A stretch of DNA of 64,000 nt from Pirellula staleyi DSM 6068 (lineage in GTDB: Bacteria > Planctomycetota > Planctomycetia > Pirellulales > Pirellulaceae): positions 372,001-436,000 of the forward strand of contig NC_013720.1 in assembly GCF_000025185.1 (NCBI RefSeq), read 5' to 3'. The notes beneath the pieces are model-generated. The model ran no database searches and had not been told where the DNA came from. It saw only the letters and a list, made by a program, of their open reading frames with translations. A program made the position numbers and the translations under genes. Every line of letters starts with the position of its first letter. The stretch's first letter is position 1. This document shows positions 17,440 through 25,973 of this stretch, piece after piece.

Positions 17440-17618
17440 TTTCTCCTGGTCCATCTCACGAATCTGTTTATCCCTCGTGGATCGATGCGAAACTCATCGA
17501 GCTGACGATTCTCACGTGGTCACCGTTCTACGGTCGCGAGTTGACTCGGCAAGAGGCGATCGAGATACTCGTCAACTTCGGCATGCTCATCGATACGATC
17601 AAGGCAGAAGAATCATGA
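17436..17618 (+). CDS. Small hypothetical protein between rep and recombinase
   Basis: A 60-residue product starting with ATG overlapping the rep stop and ending with TGA overlapping the recombinase ATG. Both junctions are four-base ATGA overlaps, which strongly supports real translation. The sequence is acidic and helical (LTRQEAIEILVNFGMLIDTIK near 35-55), without cysteines or membrane segments. It may be an accessory or directionality factor of the element, by position only. Confidence 0.6.
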   Translation: MISPGPSHESVYPSWIDAKLIELTILTWSPFYGRELTRQEAIEILVNFGMLIDTIKAEES

Positions 17619-19105
17619 AGCGATACGTGGCACTGGCGCGAGTTTCCAGCCGTGAGCAAGAGCGAGAAGGGTTTTCGCTCGAAGTGCAAGAGAGTGCTCT
17701 CGAAGGATTTGCCAAGCGCTCGGGCGGAGAGATAACGAAGCTCTATCGATTAGCGGAGACTGCCAGCAAGCAGGAAGCGCGAACGTCGTTTCGTGAACTC
17801 CTGGCCTATGCCCGTGAGCATGCTGCGAATCTGGACGGGGTTTTGTTCTACAAGGTCGACCGAGCGGCCCGAAATCTCTTCGACTACGTCGAACTCGAGC
17901 GACTCGAAGCCGACTATGGCTTGCCTGTGATCTACGTGGCACAGCCGACCGAAAATTCTCCTGCGGGAAGAATGCAGCGTCGAATTCTAGCCAATATGGC
18001 GACGTTCTACACCGAGCAGCAATCGGTGGATGTGCGTGAGGGGTTGGCTCGCCGAGTGCAAAGTGGCCTCTTCGTGGGCAAGGCTCCGTACGGCTACACC
18101 AACAAGCGACAGGATGGGCGGAGTGTTGTTGTCGTCGATCCGAAAGCAGCAGCTGCCGTTCGTCGTGCCTTCGAACTCTATGCCTATCACAGTCACACGC
18201 TCGATAGCCTCTCGGCACAACTCACGCGCGAGGGGTTCGAATACTCGCCTACTCATCCTGGGTTCGTACGCAGTAAGCTCCACATGATTCTGCGCGATCG
18301 TGCCTATCTCGGCGAAGTTCGGTATCGCGATGCCTGGCACCCTGGCGTTCATCCTCCGATTGTTCCTGGGGAGGTTTTCGAGCGGGTGCAAGAGCTGTTC
18401 GGGGTGAAGACCTACCATGCCAGTGAATCGGTCTACGGTGGTGCAATGATTCTTTGCGGCCACTGTGGCAAGCCCCTGGTGGTGGAAGTGAAGCGAAAGA
18501 CTTCCAAGACAGGGACACGCGAGTATCGGTACTATCGATGCGCTCGCTACAACGCCGAAGAGCATCCTCGCGTTCGTCTGGTGGAATCGGAACTAGATCG
18601 GCAAATGCTCGATCTGTTTCAGAGGATGCGAATCGAAGATGAGGGAGTTCGCCGCTGGGTGGTCGAAGTGCTTCGTGCAAAGTCCAAAACTGCGGAGCAA
18701 GATGCGACGGCTGAGCGCGATGAGCTGCAGCGAGAACTCGACGCTGTTCGGAAGCAGAAAGATCGATTGCTGAGCCTGCGTCTCCTTGATGAGATTGAAT
18801 CGGAGACTTTTGCCGCGAAGCAGTCGGAACTACGTTCCAAGGAAACGAAGCTGCAAACACGACTCGAAGGAACTTCTCGTCAGCAGTCGGAAAGAGGCGA
18901 TTTGGCGGTGAAAGTGTTTGAACTTTCGCAAGCTCTTGGGGCTAAATGGCTTGCGGCCGATATCGCAGAAAAGCGACTACTTCTAGAAATCGTCTGTTTG
19001 AACTTGAAGCTCGTCGACGTAACTCTAGTCCCAGCAATGAGAAAGCCCTTCGACATGCTCGCCGAAGGGCTTCTTGTCTCATCAAGTCGGGGTGACAGGA
19101 TTTGA
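17615..19105 (+). CDS. Large serine recombinase (integrase)
   Basis: ATG at 17615 overlaps the preceding stop. The 496-residue protein has an N-terminal resolvase domain with ARVSSREQEREGFSLEVQ (catalytic serine Ser11 in the RVS motif) and FYKVDRAARNLFDYVEL, followed by the recombinase domain (APYGYTNKRQDG, LHMILRDRAYLGEVRYRD) and a zinc ribbon (CGHCGKPL near 285 and YYRCARY near 308). A coiled-coil-like charged region follows at about 350-430. This is the standard large serine recombinase layout and size. The last 8 codons read into a 42-base 3' half of a tRNA-Pro gene, so the gene end lies inside the probable attachment site, and the codons just before it include a terminator-like hairpin. 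Confidence 0.9.
   Translation: MKRYVALARVSSREQEREGFSLEVQESALEGFAKRSGGEITKLYRLAETASKQEARTSFRELLAYAREHAANLDGVLFYKVDRAARNLFDYVELERLEADYGLPVIYVAQPTENSPAGRMQRRILANMATFYTEQQSVDVREGLARRVQSGLFVGKAPYGYTNKRQDGRSVVVVDPKAAAAVRRAFELYAYHSHTLDSLSAQLTREGFEYSPTHPGFVRSKLHMILRDRAYLGEVRYRDAWHPGVHPPIVPGEVFERVQELFGVKTYHASESVYGGAMILCGHCGKPLVVEVKRKTSKTGTREYRYYRCARYNAEEHPRVRLVESELDRQMLDLFQRMRIEDEGVRRWVVEVLRAKSKTAEQDATAERDELQRELDAVRKQKDRLLSLRLLDEIESETFAAKQSELRSKETKLQTRLEGTSRQQSERGDLAVKVFELSQALGAKWLAADIAEKRLLLEIVCLNLKLVDVTLVPAMRKPFDMLAEGLLVSSSRGDRI
19043..19072 (-). terminator. Terminator-like hairpin downstream of the tRNA-Pro fragment
   Basis: AAGCCCTTCG (19043-19052) and CGAAGGGCTT (19063-19072) form a perfect 10-bp stem with a 10-base loop. 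On the minus strand it starts 15 bases after the tRNA 3' end and is followed by TCTCATT, as expected of a terminator of a host tRNA gene. On the plus strand it codes for part of the recombinase C-terminus. Confidence 0.6.
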
Positions 19106-19128
19106 ACCTACGGCATCTACATCCCGAA
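19087..19128 (-). other. 3' half of a tRNA-Pro(CGG) gene, probable attachment-site core
   Basis: On the minus strand the 42 bases fit exactly tRNA positions 32-73. The anticodon loop is TTCGGGA (anticodon CGG), followed by a 5-base 3' anticodon stem TGTAG, a 5-base variable loop, the T arm (GTAGG, TTCAAAT, CCTGT), the 3' acceptor strand CACCCCG and discriminator A. No CCA is encoded. The 5' half is missing: the bases preceding the anticodon loop (CCACCA region) do not pair with the stem. Homology therefore begins exactly at the anticodon loop, as in integrase crossover sites. The serine recombinase stop codon (19103-19105) lies inside it. Confidence 0.85.
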
Positions 19129-19287
19129 TGGTGGAGTGCAGCACTGTAGCAATGTGTAGTTATTTGTTGGCATTCGGGGAGAACTGACTGCAATTCAACT
19201 GAATGTGGTAGTTATCACAGAAGTAGGTGGAAATCGCAGATCTGCCGCGAATTTAGGCTGAAAAGTGGAGCGATAAAGTCCAAAATG

Positions 19288-19398
19288 CTACTTGTCATCC
19301 GCAAAGATCACGATGAAATTGGGCTTGGCTTTATCAGCACCAAAGACAGGCCACGCAAGCAGCAAAGCTGCTGCCGCGAATAGGAATGTACGAGTCAT
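19288..19398 (-). pseudogene. Sulfatase gene fragment (N-terminal 36 codons)
   Basis: ATG at 19398 begins a signal peptide (MTRTFLFAAAALLLAWPVFG) and continues ADKAKPNFIVIFADDK, then TAG at 19288-19290. KPNFIVIFADD is the invariant start of secreted sulfatases, where the two Asp residues bind the catalytic calcium. Normally LGYGD follows; here the match stops after the two Asp residues. The rest of the gene is absent, so it is a stub left by a deletion or insertion between the tRNA fragment and the second IS copy. Confidence 0.75.
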
Positions 19399-19528
19399 GG
19401 CGCATGTAATCCGTGTCAACTGGGAGAATCACTGATTGTAAACTGCTCAACATGCTGCCACCACTTTTTGGAGTTCAATTGCCAAATTGTGAAGTTCAGC
19501 GCAGCCGCGAAGTCGCGGTCCAATCCTA

Positions 19529-20387
19529 GAGCCTGTTATTGACTTATCTGCTTGAAATTGCTGTAGTTAGGGGATGAAACACACGACAGGGAAGTCGTAT
19601 CCCAGCGACGTAACGGATGCGGAGTGGGAATTCCTGCTCCCTTACTTAAGCCTCATGCGCGAGGATGTGCCGCAGCGCGCCTATTCACTGCGCGACCAGT
19701 TTAACGCCATGCGCTACGTGGTGAAAACAGGAATCCAGTGGGACTTCCTGCCGCATGAAATGCCTCCGTGGCGGGCCGTCTATCAACAAATGCGACGCTG
19801 GTTCGAAGCGGGAGTCTTTGAGGAAATTGCGCAAGACCTCAGGCTGATGGTGCGTCTTTTGGAAGGACGTGACGAACAGCCAACCGCTGTGATCATGGAT
19901 GCTCGAACGCTGCAATCGACTCCTGAAAGTGGAGGCCGCGCGGGATACGACGGCGCGAAGAAAAAGAAGGGTTCGAAGGCCAATATTGCCGTCGATACAC
20001 TGGGAAATCTGCTGGCGGTTTACATCACTGCAGCCAATGAGCAAGACCGCGACCAAGTCGCCATCCTCTCGCAGAGAGTGCAAGAGGTGACGGGCAGCAA
20101 CGTGGAGATAGCGTACGTCGATCAAGGCTATACGGGCGCCGCAGCAGCCGAGCAGGCTGAAGCATCCTCGATAAGATTACAAGTTATAAAACATACCGAG
20201 ACCAAGCGAGGCTTTGTCCTATTGCCACGCCGCTGGGTTGTTGAGCGCACCTTTGGTTGGCTGAGTCGCTTCCGCCGTCTCGCGCGTGATTATGAGAGAC
20301 TCACCGTCACGCTCACCAACTTCCACTGGCTCGCCTTCCTCACCATACTCCTCGCAAAAATCTACAGACAAAGTCAATAACTGGCTC
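19529..20387 (+). mobile_element. IS5-family insertion sequence, copy 2 (859 bp, intact)
   Basis: It has the same ends as copy 1, with TA flanking both sides (19527-19528 and 20388-20389). The transposase is unbroken, so this copy may be active and could mobilise copy 1. Both copies point the same way. Confidence 0.92.
19574..20380 (+). CDS. IS5-family DDE transposase, intact
   Basis: The 268-residue protein shows the full set expected for a cut-and-paste DDE transposase. It has an N-terminal DNA-binding part (VTDAEWEFLLPYL, MRYVVKTGIQWDFLP), first Asp109 in VIMDARTLQST, second Asp183 in YVDQGYTG, and Glu224 in WVVERTFGWLSRFRRLARDYER. The start at 19574 is 45 bases inside the element. It is complete relative to the usual 260-270 residues of this IS5 subgroup. 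Confidence 0.95.
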   Translation: MKHTTGKSYPSDVTDAEWEFLLPYLSLMREDVPQRAYSLRDQFNAMRYVVKTGIQWDFLPHEMPPWRAVYQQMRRWFEAGVFEEIAQDLRLMVRLLEGRDEQPTAVIMDARTLQSTPESGGRAGYDGAKKKKGSKANIAVDTLGNLLAVYITAANEQDRDQVAILSQRVQEVTGSNVEIAYVDQGYTGAAAAEQAEASSIRLQVIKHTETKRGFVLLPRRWVVERTFGWLSRFRRLARDYERLTVTLTNFHWLAFLTILLAKIYRQSQ

Positions 20388-20600
20388 TAGGGCAGATGGG
20401 AAAGTTGATAACTCCGCATTGTCGAACTGGTCGGTGCTATCGAATCCATCAACCTGCACGTCGTCCAGTAGCGATGCCCCACACGAGAAAGACGGGCACA
20501 ACGCGAAGTTAGTGGCAGTGCATGTGGCGGCTGTTTGGGACAAGTCTACCCAGGTGCATGAAAGCCACATCCCCAAGGTCGCAGGGGACAAGCAAGGCAT
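20340..20600 (-). other. Short open frame truncated by IS copy 2, doubtful
   Basis: A minus-strand open frame starts 6 bases after the stop of the hydrolase-like gene and runs into the IS element. Its outer part contains CPSFSCGASLLDDVQVDGFD, which might be the remnant of a secreted protein, but no ribosome-binding site or family supports it. I list it as a possible gene remnant only. Confidence 0.25.
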
Positions 20601-20606
20601 TCGGTC

Positions 20607-21878
20607 TCAAGGTTGGAACCTGTCACTATCGGCTTTCTTCGGTTCTTGGACGACAAGCACAACGACTGGTCGGGAAAGCCCAACCAAATCGGCTGTCGAA
20701 GCAGTTCGCGCAATCAACGTGTGAATTCCGAGCGGAAGTGGGCCGATCTCAAGCGTCAATTGGTGATCCTTCATTTCGCCCGTAGTGAGCAGGTTACCGC
20801 CGTCATAGAGTTCGATCTTGCCATCCGCAAGCGCGGAGTCGGCAGCAATCAAGACGGCGATACGATCCTTAACGCCATAAGTGCTGAGGGGTCGCTTATC
20901 GCCTTGGGGCATTGGCGAAACGATCCGCAAAAGCGGCTTGCGCGCAACGAACGCCTGCCAAACATGGGCCGTTTGTGGACCAGGTAGCCAGCATGCGGTG
21001 GACTTCGCATCCGAATAGCTCTTGGCGGGGGCGATGGTCGCGGCAGCGGAGGTCCATGTGGTCGGATTGCCATACCAAACCGAGTCGGGATCCACGGGCC
21101 GCAGTCTCACGGGGCCATCGACCGGCGAAGCATCGGCGGGAAGCCTTTGACGAATCACCTCATCAAAGAAGGGCCAGAAGAGGTTGTTAGACTGTCCCCA
21201 TTCGTGCTTTCGGTCCCATTGAACGGTGATGGCCCACTTCGAATCGAAGTCGGTTCGACGTTTGGGTAACAGCTCTTCGTGTTGTGACATCTGCCTGCCA
21301 TCGCGCTCGCCGAAGATGCTCATCATCGGCACCCCTGACGTCCGCCTTGTCTCGGGCCCCACTTCGAGACAAGCCAGTCCACAAGCAATGAACCTGTCAG
21401 GCAGTTGCTCGGCCAGAGAGACGCACATGCCAACTCCAGCCGACATACTTGCAGCGATCAGCGGAGCATGTGCGATTTCGGGGTGCTTGCTCTGAGTTGC
21501 CAGATCTTTCAGCCCGGCCAGGAGCGTCGCACCAAACTCTGCCTTATCAACCCGCATGAAGTTGCTGCCCACGAGTGCGAACTTCCAGTGGCGGCACATC
21601 GCACGGGACTGCTCTTGCTCAACTCCCGTGATATTGAAGGGCATCAAGTAGATGCCGCGAATAGACGGTTCGTCTTCGGGCAGCCAGAGCGAGAAGACGA
21701 CATGGTTGAGGCCGCCGTCAATTCGATCGACAGACTTCTTGGGCTTCTGAAGCGGAACTGCCGTCTGGTAGATCGTCTCGCCGGGTTTGCCTAATGGGGG
21801 CAACGGCGGCGGTTCTGCTGCGAAGACAGTGAGCGCAGGGGCGCAGAGGAGAAACAAAAAGAACCAAAAGCGAGACAT
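20607..21878 (-). CDS. Secreted alpha/beta-hydrolase-like protein
   Basis: ATG at 21878 is chosen because it starts a clear signal peptide (MSRFWFFLFLLCAPALTVFA); a longer open frame to 21998 has none. The mature protein, about 400 residues, has a nucleophile-elbow-like SMSAG at 144-148 after strand-like PLIAA, a WKFALVGSNF strand near 98-107, and MSIFGERDG near 193. This suggests an alpha/beta-hydrolase domain at about 55-260. A C-terminal beta-rich part with GKIELYDGGNLLTTGEMKD near 355 looks Ig/fibronectin-like. It is the last gene of the leftward DUF1592/DUF1552 operon, 25 bases after DUF1552. The substrate is unknown, possibly a polysaccharide ester. Confidence 0.6.
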   Translation of the reverse strand: MSRFWFFLFLLCAPALTVFAAEPPPLPPLGKPGETIYQTAVPLQKPKKSVDRIDGGLNHVVFSLWLPEDEPSIRGIYLMPFNITGVEQEQSRAMCRHWKFALVGSNFMRVDKAEFGATLLAGLKDLATQSKHPEIAHAPLIAASMSAGVGMCVSLAEQLPDRFIACGLACLEVGPETRRTSGVPMMSIFGERDGRQMSQHEELLPKRRTDFDSKWAITVQWDRKHEWGQSNNLFWPFFDEVIRQRLPADASPVDGPVRLRPVDPDSVWYGNPTTWTSAAATIAPAKSYSDAKSTACWLPGPQTAHVWQAFVARKPLLRIVSPMPQGDKRPLSTYGVKDRIAVLIAADSALADGKIELYDGGNLLTTGEMKDHQLTLEIGPLPLGIHTLIARTASTADLVGLSRPVVVLVVQEPKKADSDRFQP

Positions 21879-21903
21879 AGGCCCACTCCGAGTCAGTTTA
21901 CGC

Positions 21904-23286
21904 CTATGCCAGCAATTCCGAGATGACACCCGTTTGATCAACGTCCCGCAGGCCGGGATCGGGCACGCCAAACTTGTCGCGAGGTTTGCCAACCGCATGC
22001 AGGAGCGTGCAATAAAGATTGGCCATCGTGCGGTGGTTTGGGGTCCCGTAGTTGGGGAACTGCAGATAGCGTCCGTCAGTCTTCAGTTTGCCACCGAGAT
22101 TCCCGATCAGTACTACCGGCCATTCATAGAGGCTGGGGTGATGCCCTTCGCCGGAATCACTTAGATAGACGAGCAGCGTATTGTCCAGCATAGTGCCGGA
22201 ACCTTCAGGTGTATTTTGTAGCTTAGCGACCAGTCCGGCGATGAGCCTGGTATGGAAACGCCGCAACTCAACGAAGCAGTCCTCTGACGATTCCCTTCCA
22301 TAAGCATTGCCGTGACCGATCCCATGGAGATCGGGAATGTTAAATTCGGGAAACTTACCGAACTGCTGCCCCCCTCCACCACTCGCCAGCGTGACGACGT
22401 TCGTCAACCCAGCCACGAGTGCCGCGCCGGCGATTTCAAACTGCGCCTCGAGAATCAAACTGGAGACACTGGTCGTCGCCTTTTCACCGAGCTTGGGAAC
22501 GACCTTCTTGAGCTCCTCGGTTTTGGCGACGAGTTCGCGTTGTCGATTGTGCAAGGTCTCGAATGCTTCGAGATAACGATCAAACTTCTGACGCTCGTCG
22601 CCCACCAACTCGGCGCGGGAGCGGCGGACATCATCGGCCATGAAGTCGAGCAGATTCGTGCGACGGTCAAAGGCAGCTTTGCCTGAGCCCTCGGCCACGC
22701 TGCCAAAGAGCGATGCAAAAGCTAAGTCGGGCGAGCAGATAATTGGGACTTCCTTGCCCGGACCGGCTGCCGAGACTCGATAATTCATGGGCCCCTCCCC
22801 GCCATTGAGTCCCACAGCGACATGAGAAAACGTGCCGGGTAAGGCCTCGCCAATCGCTGAGTCGATGGTTTGCATCATCGCTCCCCGGTTCGCTCCATAG
22901 GCACCGAGTGCCCCATGATTGGCCGAATGGTCACTGATGGCGATGCGTCCTGAGAGACCTTGAACGAAAGCCATCCGATCTTTAAACGGCGTGAGCGGCT
23001 CTAAGGCCGAATGCAACTCCTTGTCGTGCAGCGTGAGTTCTTCCAGCTTGTCGTTGGTAGGTCGTTCATTTCGGCCATCGGGCCGACGTTTGACACCCAC
23101 AGGCACAAGATGATTGGGATTCAAGCCGTTGCTTTGGACGACGAAGACAACTCGTTTGCGGAGCGCATGCTGCTCATCACCGGCGGCGTGTGCCGCGAGC
23201 TGTGCGAGGATCGGTGACAGCAGTGTAGCCCCAGCGCCGAGGGTGATCCCCTTGAGCAAGCTGCGACGTGTTAGTTCGGTGCTCAT
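21904..23286 (-). CDS. DUF1552 family Tat-exported protein
   Basis: The 460-residue protein begins STELTRRSLLKGITLGAGA, a twin-arginine signal, and contains the DUF1552 landmarks: VVFVVQSNGLNPNHL near 46, FVQGLSGRIAISDHSANHGALGAY near 108-131, LTNVVTLASGGGG near 292 and VYLSDSGEGHH near 378. DUF1552 proteins are secreted, alkaline-phosphatase-like folds of unknown activity, frequent in planctomycetes and almost always adjacent to DUF1592 cytochromes. Here the start overlaps the DUF1592 stop by 4 bases (ATGA), so they are translationally coupled. The ribosome-binding and start choice are fixed by the overlap. Confidence 0.88.
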   Translation of the reverse strand: MSTELTRRSLLKGITLGAGATLLSPILAQLAAHAAGDEQHALRKRVVFVVQSNGLNPNHLVPVGVKRRPDGRNERPTNDKLEELTLHDKELHSALEPLTPFKDRMAFVQGLSGRIAISDHSANHGALGAYGANRGAMMQTIDSAIGEALPGTFSHVAVGLNGGEGPMNYRVSAAGPGKEVPIICSPDLAFASLFGSVAEGSGKAAFDRRTNLLDFMADDVRRSRAELVGDERQKFDRYLEAFETLHNRQRELVAKTEELKKVVPKLGEKATTSVSSLILEAQFEIAGAALVAGLTNVVTLASGGGGQQFGKFPEFNIPDLHGIGHGNAYGRESSEDCFVELRRFHTRLIAGLVAKLQNTPEGSGTMLDNTLLVYLSDSGEGHHPSLYEWPVVLIGNLGGKLKTDGRYLQFPNYGTPNHRTMANLYCTLLHAVGKPRDKFGVPDPGLRDVDQTGVISELLA

Positions 23287-25463
23287 TGTGGGGCTCCCAA
23301 AGTTGTTGGCTGCGGATCAAGAGGTGACGGGGTAGCGCGAAGCAGGAATGAATCTGACGTTAGCAGTGAGACGACAAGAGCCTTGAAACTTCCTCCGCTT
23401 TCCACATAAGAGCGATCGGCTTGTTGCAACGTCCGAGCATCTGCCAGGGTTTCGTTGCGACCTAGGAAGTAGCGGAACGCATGCCGCACAAAGACTTGGC
23501 GCACACGATCCGAATCAGCCAAGCGGAGGACCAGTTCACGCGGATCGCGGACGGTTCCATCGAGCCGCGCATCTCCGCTATTGGCAATCGTTCCGGAGGT
23601 GTCGAGCGCCACTTCGCGAGTTATTGGCCCCAGTTGTTTCCCCTTGTTATCGACGTTTTTCTCGGTAGCTTCGAGGTCGAGCACCGCTTCCGTCGAGCGG
23701 AATCGGCCATAGTGATCGAAGTTCTCCAAGGGCAATCCGAGTTCATCCATTTGCTGATGGCACTTCCAGCACTTCGCATCACGCGTGACGGTAAGTCGAT
23801 CTCGATAGGTGCGATGTTTATCATCGGGAACTTGGGCCACCACGCCAATCGGCAGATCGGGCACGGTTCCTCCGAGCAAGCGTTCTCGAATCCAGCGGCC
23901 GCGGCGAACGACGTCGTTGTCAAAATTCGTGCTCCAGGCGACCAACCAACTTGGTTGCATCAGAATGCCCAGCCTCTGGCCTTCGGGAAGCTCTGTCGGT
24001 TGCTTCTGGGGCCATTGCTGAAAGCCATAAACGGCATCGACGCCTCCGAGCCATTCCGGCTTGTTCTTGGGGTTTTTGTCCGGTGGTGGGATCACATCGA
24101 ACGGCACTCCGACCAGCGGTCGATCGGGTTGGGACTTGTCGACCTTGGTGTTGTAATTCACAAACGAGAGTCGCGTGGTGAGCAATTCACGCAAGACATC
24201 TTTGTCTTGCTCCAGGATATGGAGTACCAGACGATCGGTGTCGCTCACCAATACTTGGGGAACATGCTTGATCTTGTCGGTCGGTTTGTCCTTGAAGACA
24301 TCTGGGGCGCGGTGGTATTCGAAGTACTCTTGGAAAAACCGCAGCAGTCTCGGCTTCTTGATTTTGGGATCATCCAAAATGCGCTTCACATGAGCGGCCA
24401 CCTCTTCCCTGGTGGTTAGTTCACCTTTTTCAGCAGCCTGCATGATGCCGCTTTCTCGACGGTCTCCCAGGGCCAAGCTCAATGCGCGGGCTAATTCCAG
24501 CGGCTTCAGCGCTTGCCGACCGGAATCACCTTCGGTCGCTGCACCGACTTCGGAACGATACATCGCATCGGCACGTAGCAGCACCGCCTGAAGCATCGTC
24601 TTTACGGCGGCGGGGCGATCTCCGTCCGTCGCACATTTTTCATAGAGAGAAAGGAATCGTTCAACTTCGCTGGCATCCGCTTTGCGGCCAATCGCTAAGC
24701 GGAACTGTGTTTGCACTGCGGATTCCAACTGCTCGCGACTCGGCACAAGCGCCGGGTCCATCAGTTTGACGAATTCACCGATGGTGTCGTTCTTGCCCTG
24801 AAGTTTGCCCTCTTTGATCACGTGGGCCGTTTGTCCCGCAACGATGATTTCGGCGTTCCGCAGCAAGACTTCAGTGCTCGGTTCATCAATCGAGTACAAC
24901 TCGGCGAAATCCTTAATGCCGCGTTCGGGAATCACTGTGAACGGCTGAACCAATCCGTCGGCGCGTCCCCGATGCACTTCTCCTACAAAGCCTTTGTAGC
25001 CATCCGGGCTGAGCCGCCACACTCGTGCGGAAGTGGGCGCATTGCCTGTAGCTAGATTGCCGAACAATAACTCGTGTGAGATCAAATTCCCTTGGTTCGG
25101 CAGGGGGAGCCGCTGTTTGCTCGCTTGCAGAGAAAGCCACTCCAGAACCGTGGCTAACTTTTCGCGGGGGATTTGGGGTTCTTCCTCCGGTGGCATGAGT
25201 CCCCCGCGAAGTTGTTCTCGTACCATGTTCCAGCGAGCAAGATCGTTGCTTTCGTTGGTTGACAAATCGTCCAGACGGACGTCACCCTCCTGCTTGTTCG
25301 GGCCGTGACACTTCATGCAGTGCGTCTTGATCACTTGCCTAACAAGAGTGGCATTCGCGTCTTCCGCCGCAATTGCAGCGTGGTGTGTAGGAGCAACTAG
25401 GCACCATGCAACAAAAACGCACGACGAGAAGACGTTACAGACTCTGTTTATGTCGCTGTTCAT
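23283..25463 (-). CDS. Cytochrome-type DUF1592/DUF1588/DUF1585 protein
   Basis: The 726-residue protein has an N-terminal signal-like hydrophobic stretch (about 10-32) and a haem c site CMKCHG at 49-54 (planctomycete cytochrome domain). The central DUF1592-type region contains FRLAIGRKADASEVERFL, the DUF1588 region has RERLLGGTVPDLP and a second CxxCH (CWKCHQQMDELGLPLENFD near 605), and the DUF1585 end has VRHAFRYFLGRNETLADA and LTSDSFLLR. Such proteins are exported multidomain cytochromes of unknown substrate that pair with DUF1552. The start at 25463 gives a short leader before the hydrophobic stretch; a few inner Met codons are possible. Confidence 0.88.
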   Translation of the reverse strand: MNSDINRVCNVFSSCVFVAWCLVAPTHHAAIAAEDANATLVRQVIKTHCMKCHGPNKQEGDVRLDDLSTNESNDLARWNMVREQLRGGLMPPEEEPQIPREKLATVLEWLSLQASKQRLPLPNQGNLISHELLFGNLATGNAPTSARVWRLSPDGYKGFVGEVHRGRADGLVQPFTVIPERGIKDFAELYSIDEPSTEVLLRNAEIIVAGQTAHVIKEGKLQGKNDTIGEFVKLMDPALVPSREQLESAVQTQFRLAIGRKADASEVERFLSLYEKCATDGDRPAAVKTMLQAVLLRADAMYRSEVGAATEGDSGRQALKPLELARALSLALGDRRESGIMQAAEKGELTTREEVAAHVKRILDDPKIKKPRLLRFFQEYFEYHRAPDVFKDKPTDKIKHVPQVLVSDTDRLVLHILEQDKDVLRELLTTRLSFVNYNTKVDKSQPDRPLVGVPFDVIPPPDKNPKNKPEWLGGVDAVYGFQQWPQKQPTELPEGQRLGILMQPSWLVAWSTNFDNDVVRRGRWIRERLLGGTVPDLPIGVVAQVPDDKHRTYRDRLTVTRDAKCWKCHQQMDELGLPLENFDHYGRFRSTEAVLDLEATEKNVDNKGKQLGPITREVALDTSGTIANSGDARLDGTVRDPRELVLRLADSDRVRQVFVRHAFRYFLGRNETLADARTLQQADRSYVESGGSFKALVVSLLTSDSFLLRATPSPLDPQPTTLGAPQ

Positions 25464-25483
25464 GTCGGGTCAGCCTTGATGAT

Positions 25484-25973
25484 TTAATCGGCAACCGAAG
25501 AGGAGGCGATGGGAATCGTGCGCAGGAAATATTCCTGCCAGGCGGTGTTCGGGCCCCCATTCGCCTTCTCGCCAGCATGGGCAATCGTCGTGTGGAACAG
25601 GTCATCGAAACCAGCCCGCTGCGAAGTCCAGCTCTCGCCCCTCGCTGTTGCTTGCAATGGTGCCTGGTCGTCTACTTGGAGCGGTGCTCGCTGCCGAGCG
25701 TCGAGGCGACCTGCGGCCAGTTCAGTGGCACGCTTTTCGAGGAATTTTCGCATCTCGAAAATCTCAAAGATGTCGTCGGTGGTGATGCCAGCCACGTGTG
25801 CGCGGCAGTTGTAATGTCGGTGCACGAGCCCCTCTTTCGCGAGTTGCTGTAAAGCATCGTGAATTGGCATGTGGCTCACTCCAAATTCACGAACAACGCC
25901 CAGTTCGCTTCGCTCAGTTCTCGAAGCAAACTGCCCCGAAAGAAATTCCTTGGAGCAGGCGATGATAAACGGC
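25484..25973 (-). pseudogene. Decayed GntR-family regulator
   Basis: From an in-frame open stretch beginning after a TGA near 25974 the frame reads FLSGQFASRTERSELGVVRE, then FGVSHMPIHDALQQLAKEGLV, AHVAGITTDDIFEIFEMRKF and FEKRATELAA-like text: a GntR winged helix and the start of an FCD ligand domain. There is no usable start before the helix-turn-helix (the first ATG, 25879, lies inside it) and the C-terminal domain is cut to about half the normal size. The remnant lies between the two divergent DUF1592 genes and may once have controlled them. Confidence 0.65.

Noticed and set aside
17003-17614. Upstream extension of the recombinase frame
   Set aside because: It lies in another frame of rep; the ATGA overlap at 17615 and the start of the resolvase domain fix the true start.
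23481-24419. 312-codon plus-strand open frame
   Set aside because: Antisense shadow of the DUF1592 gene, which has clear haem and domain motifs.
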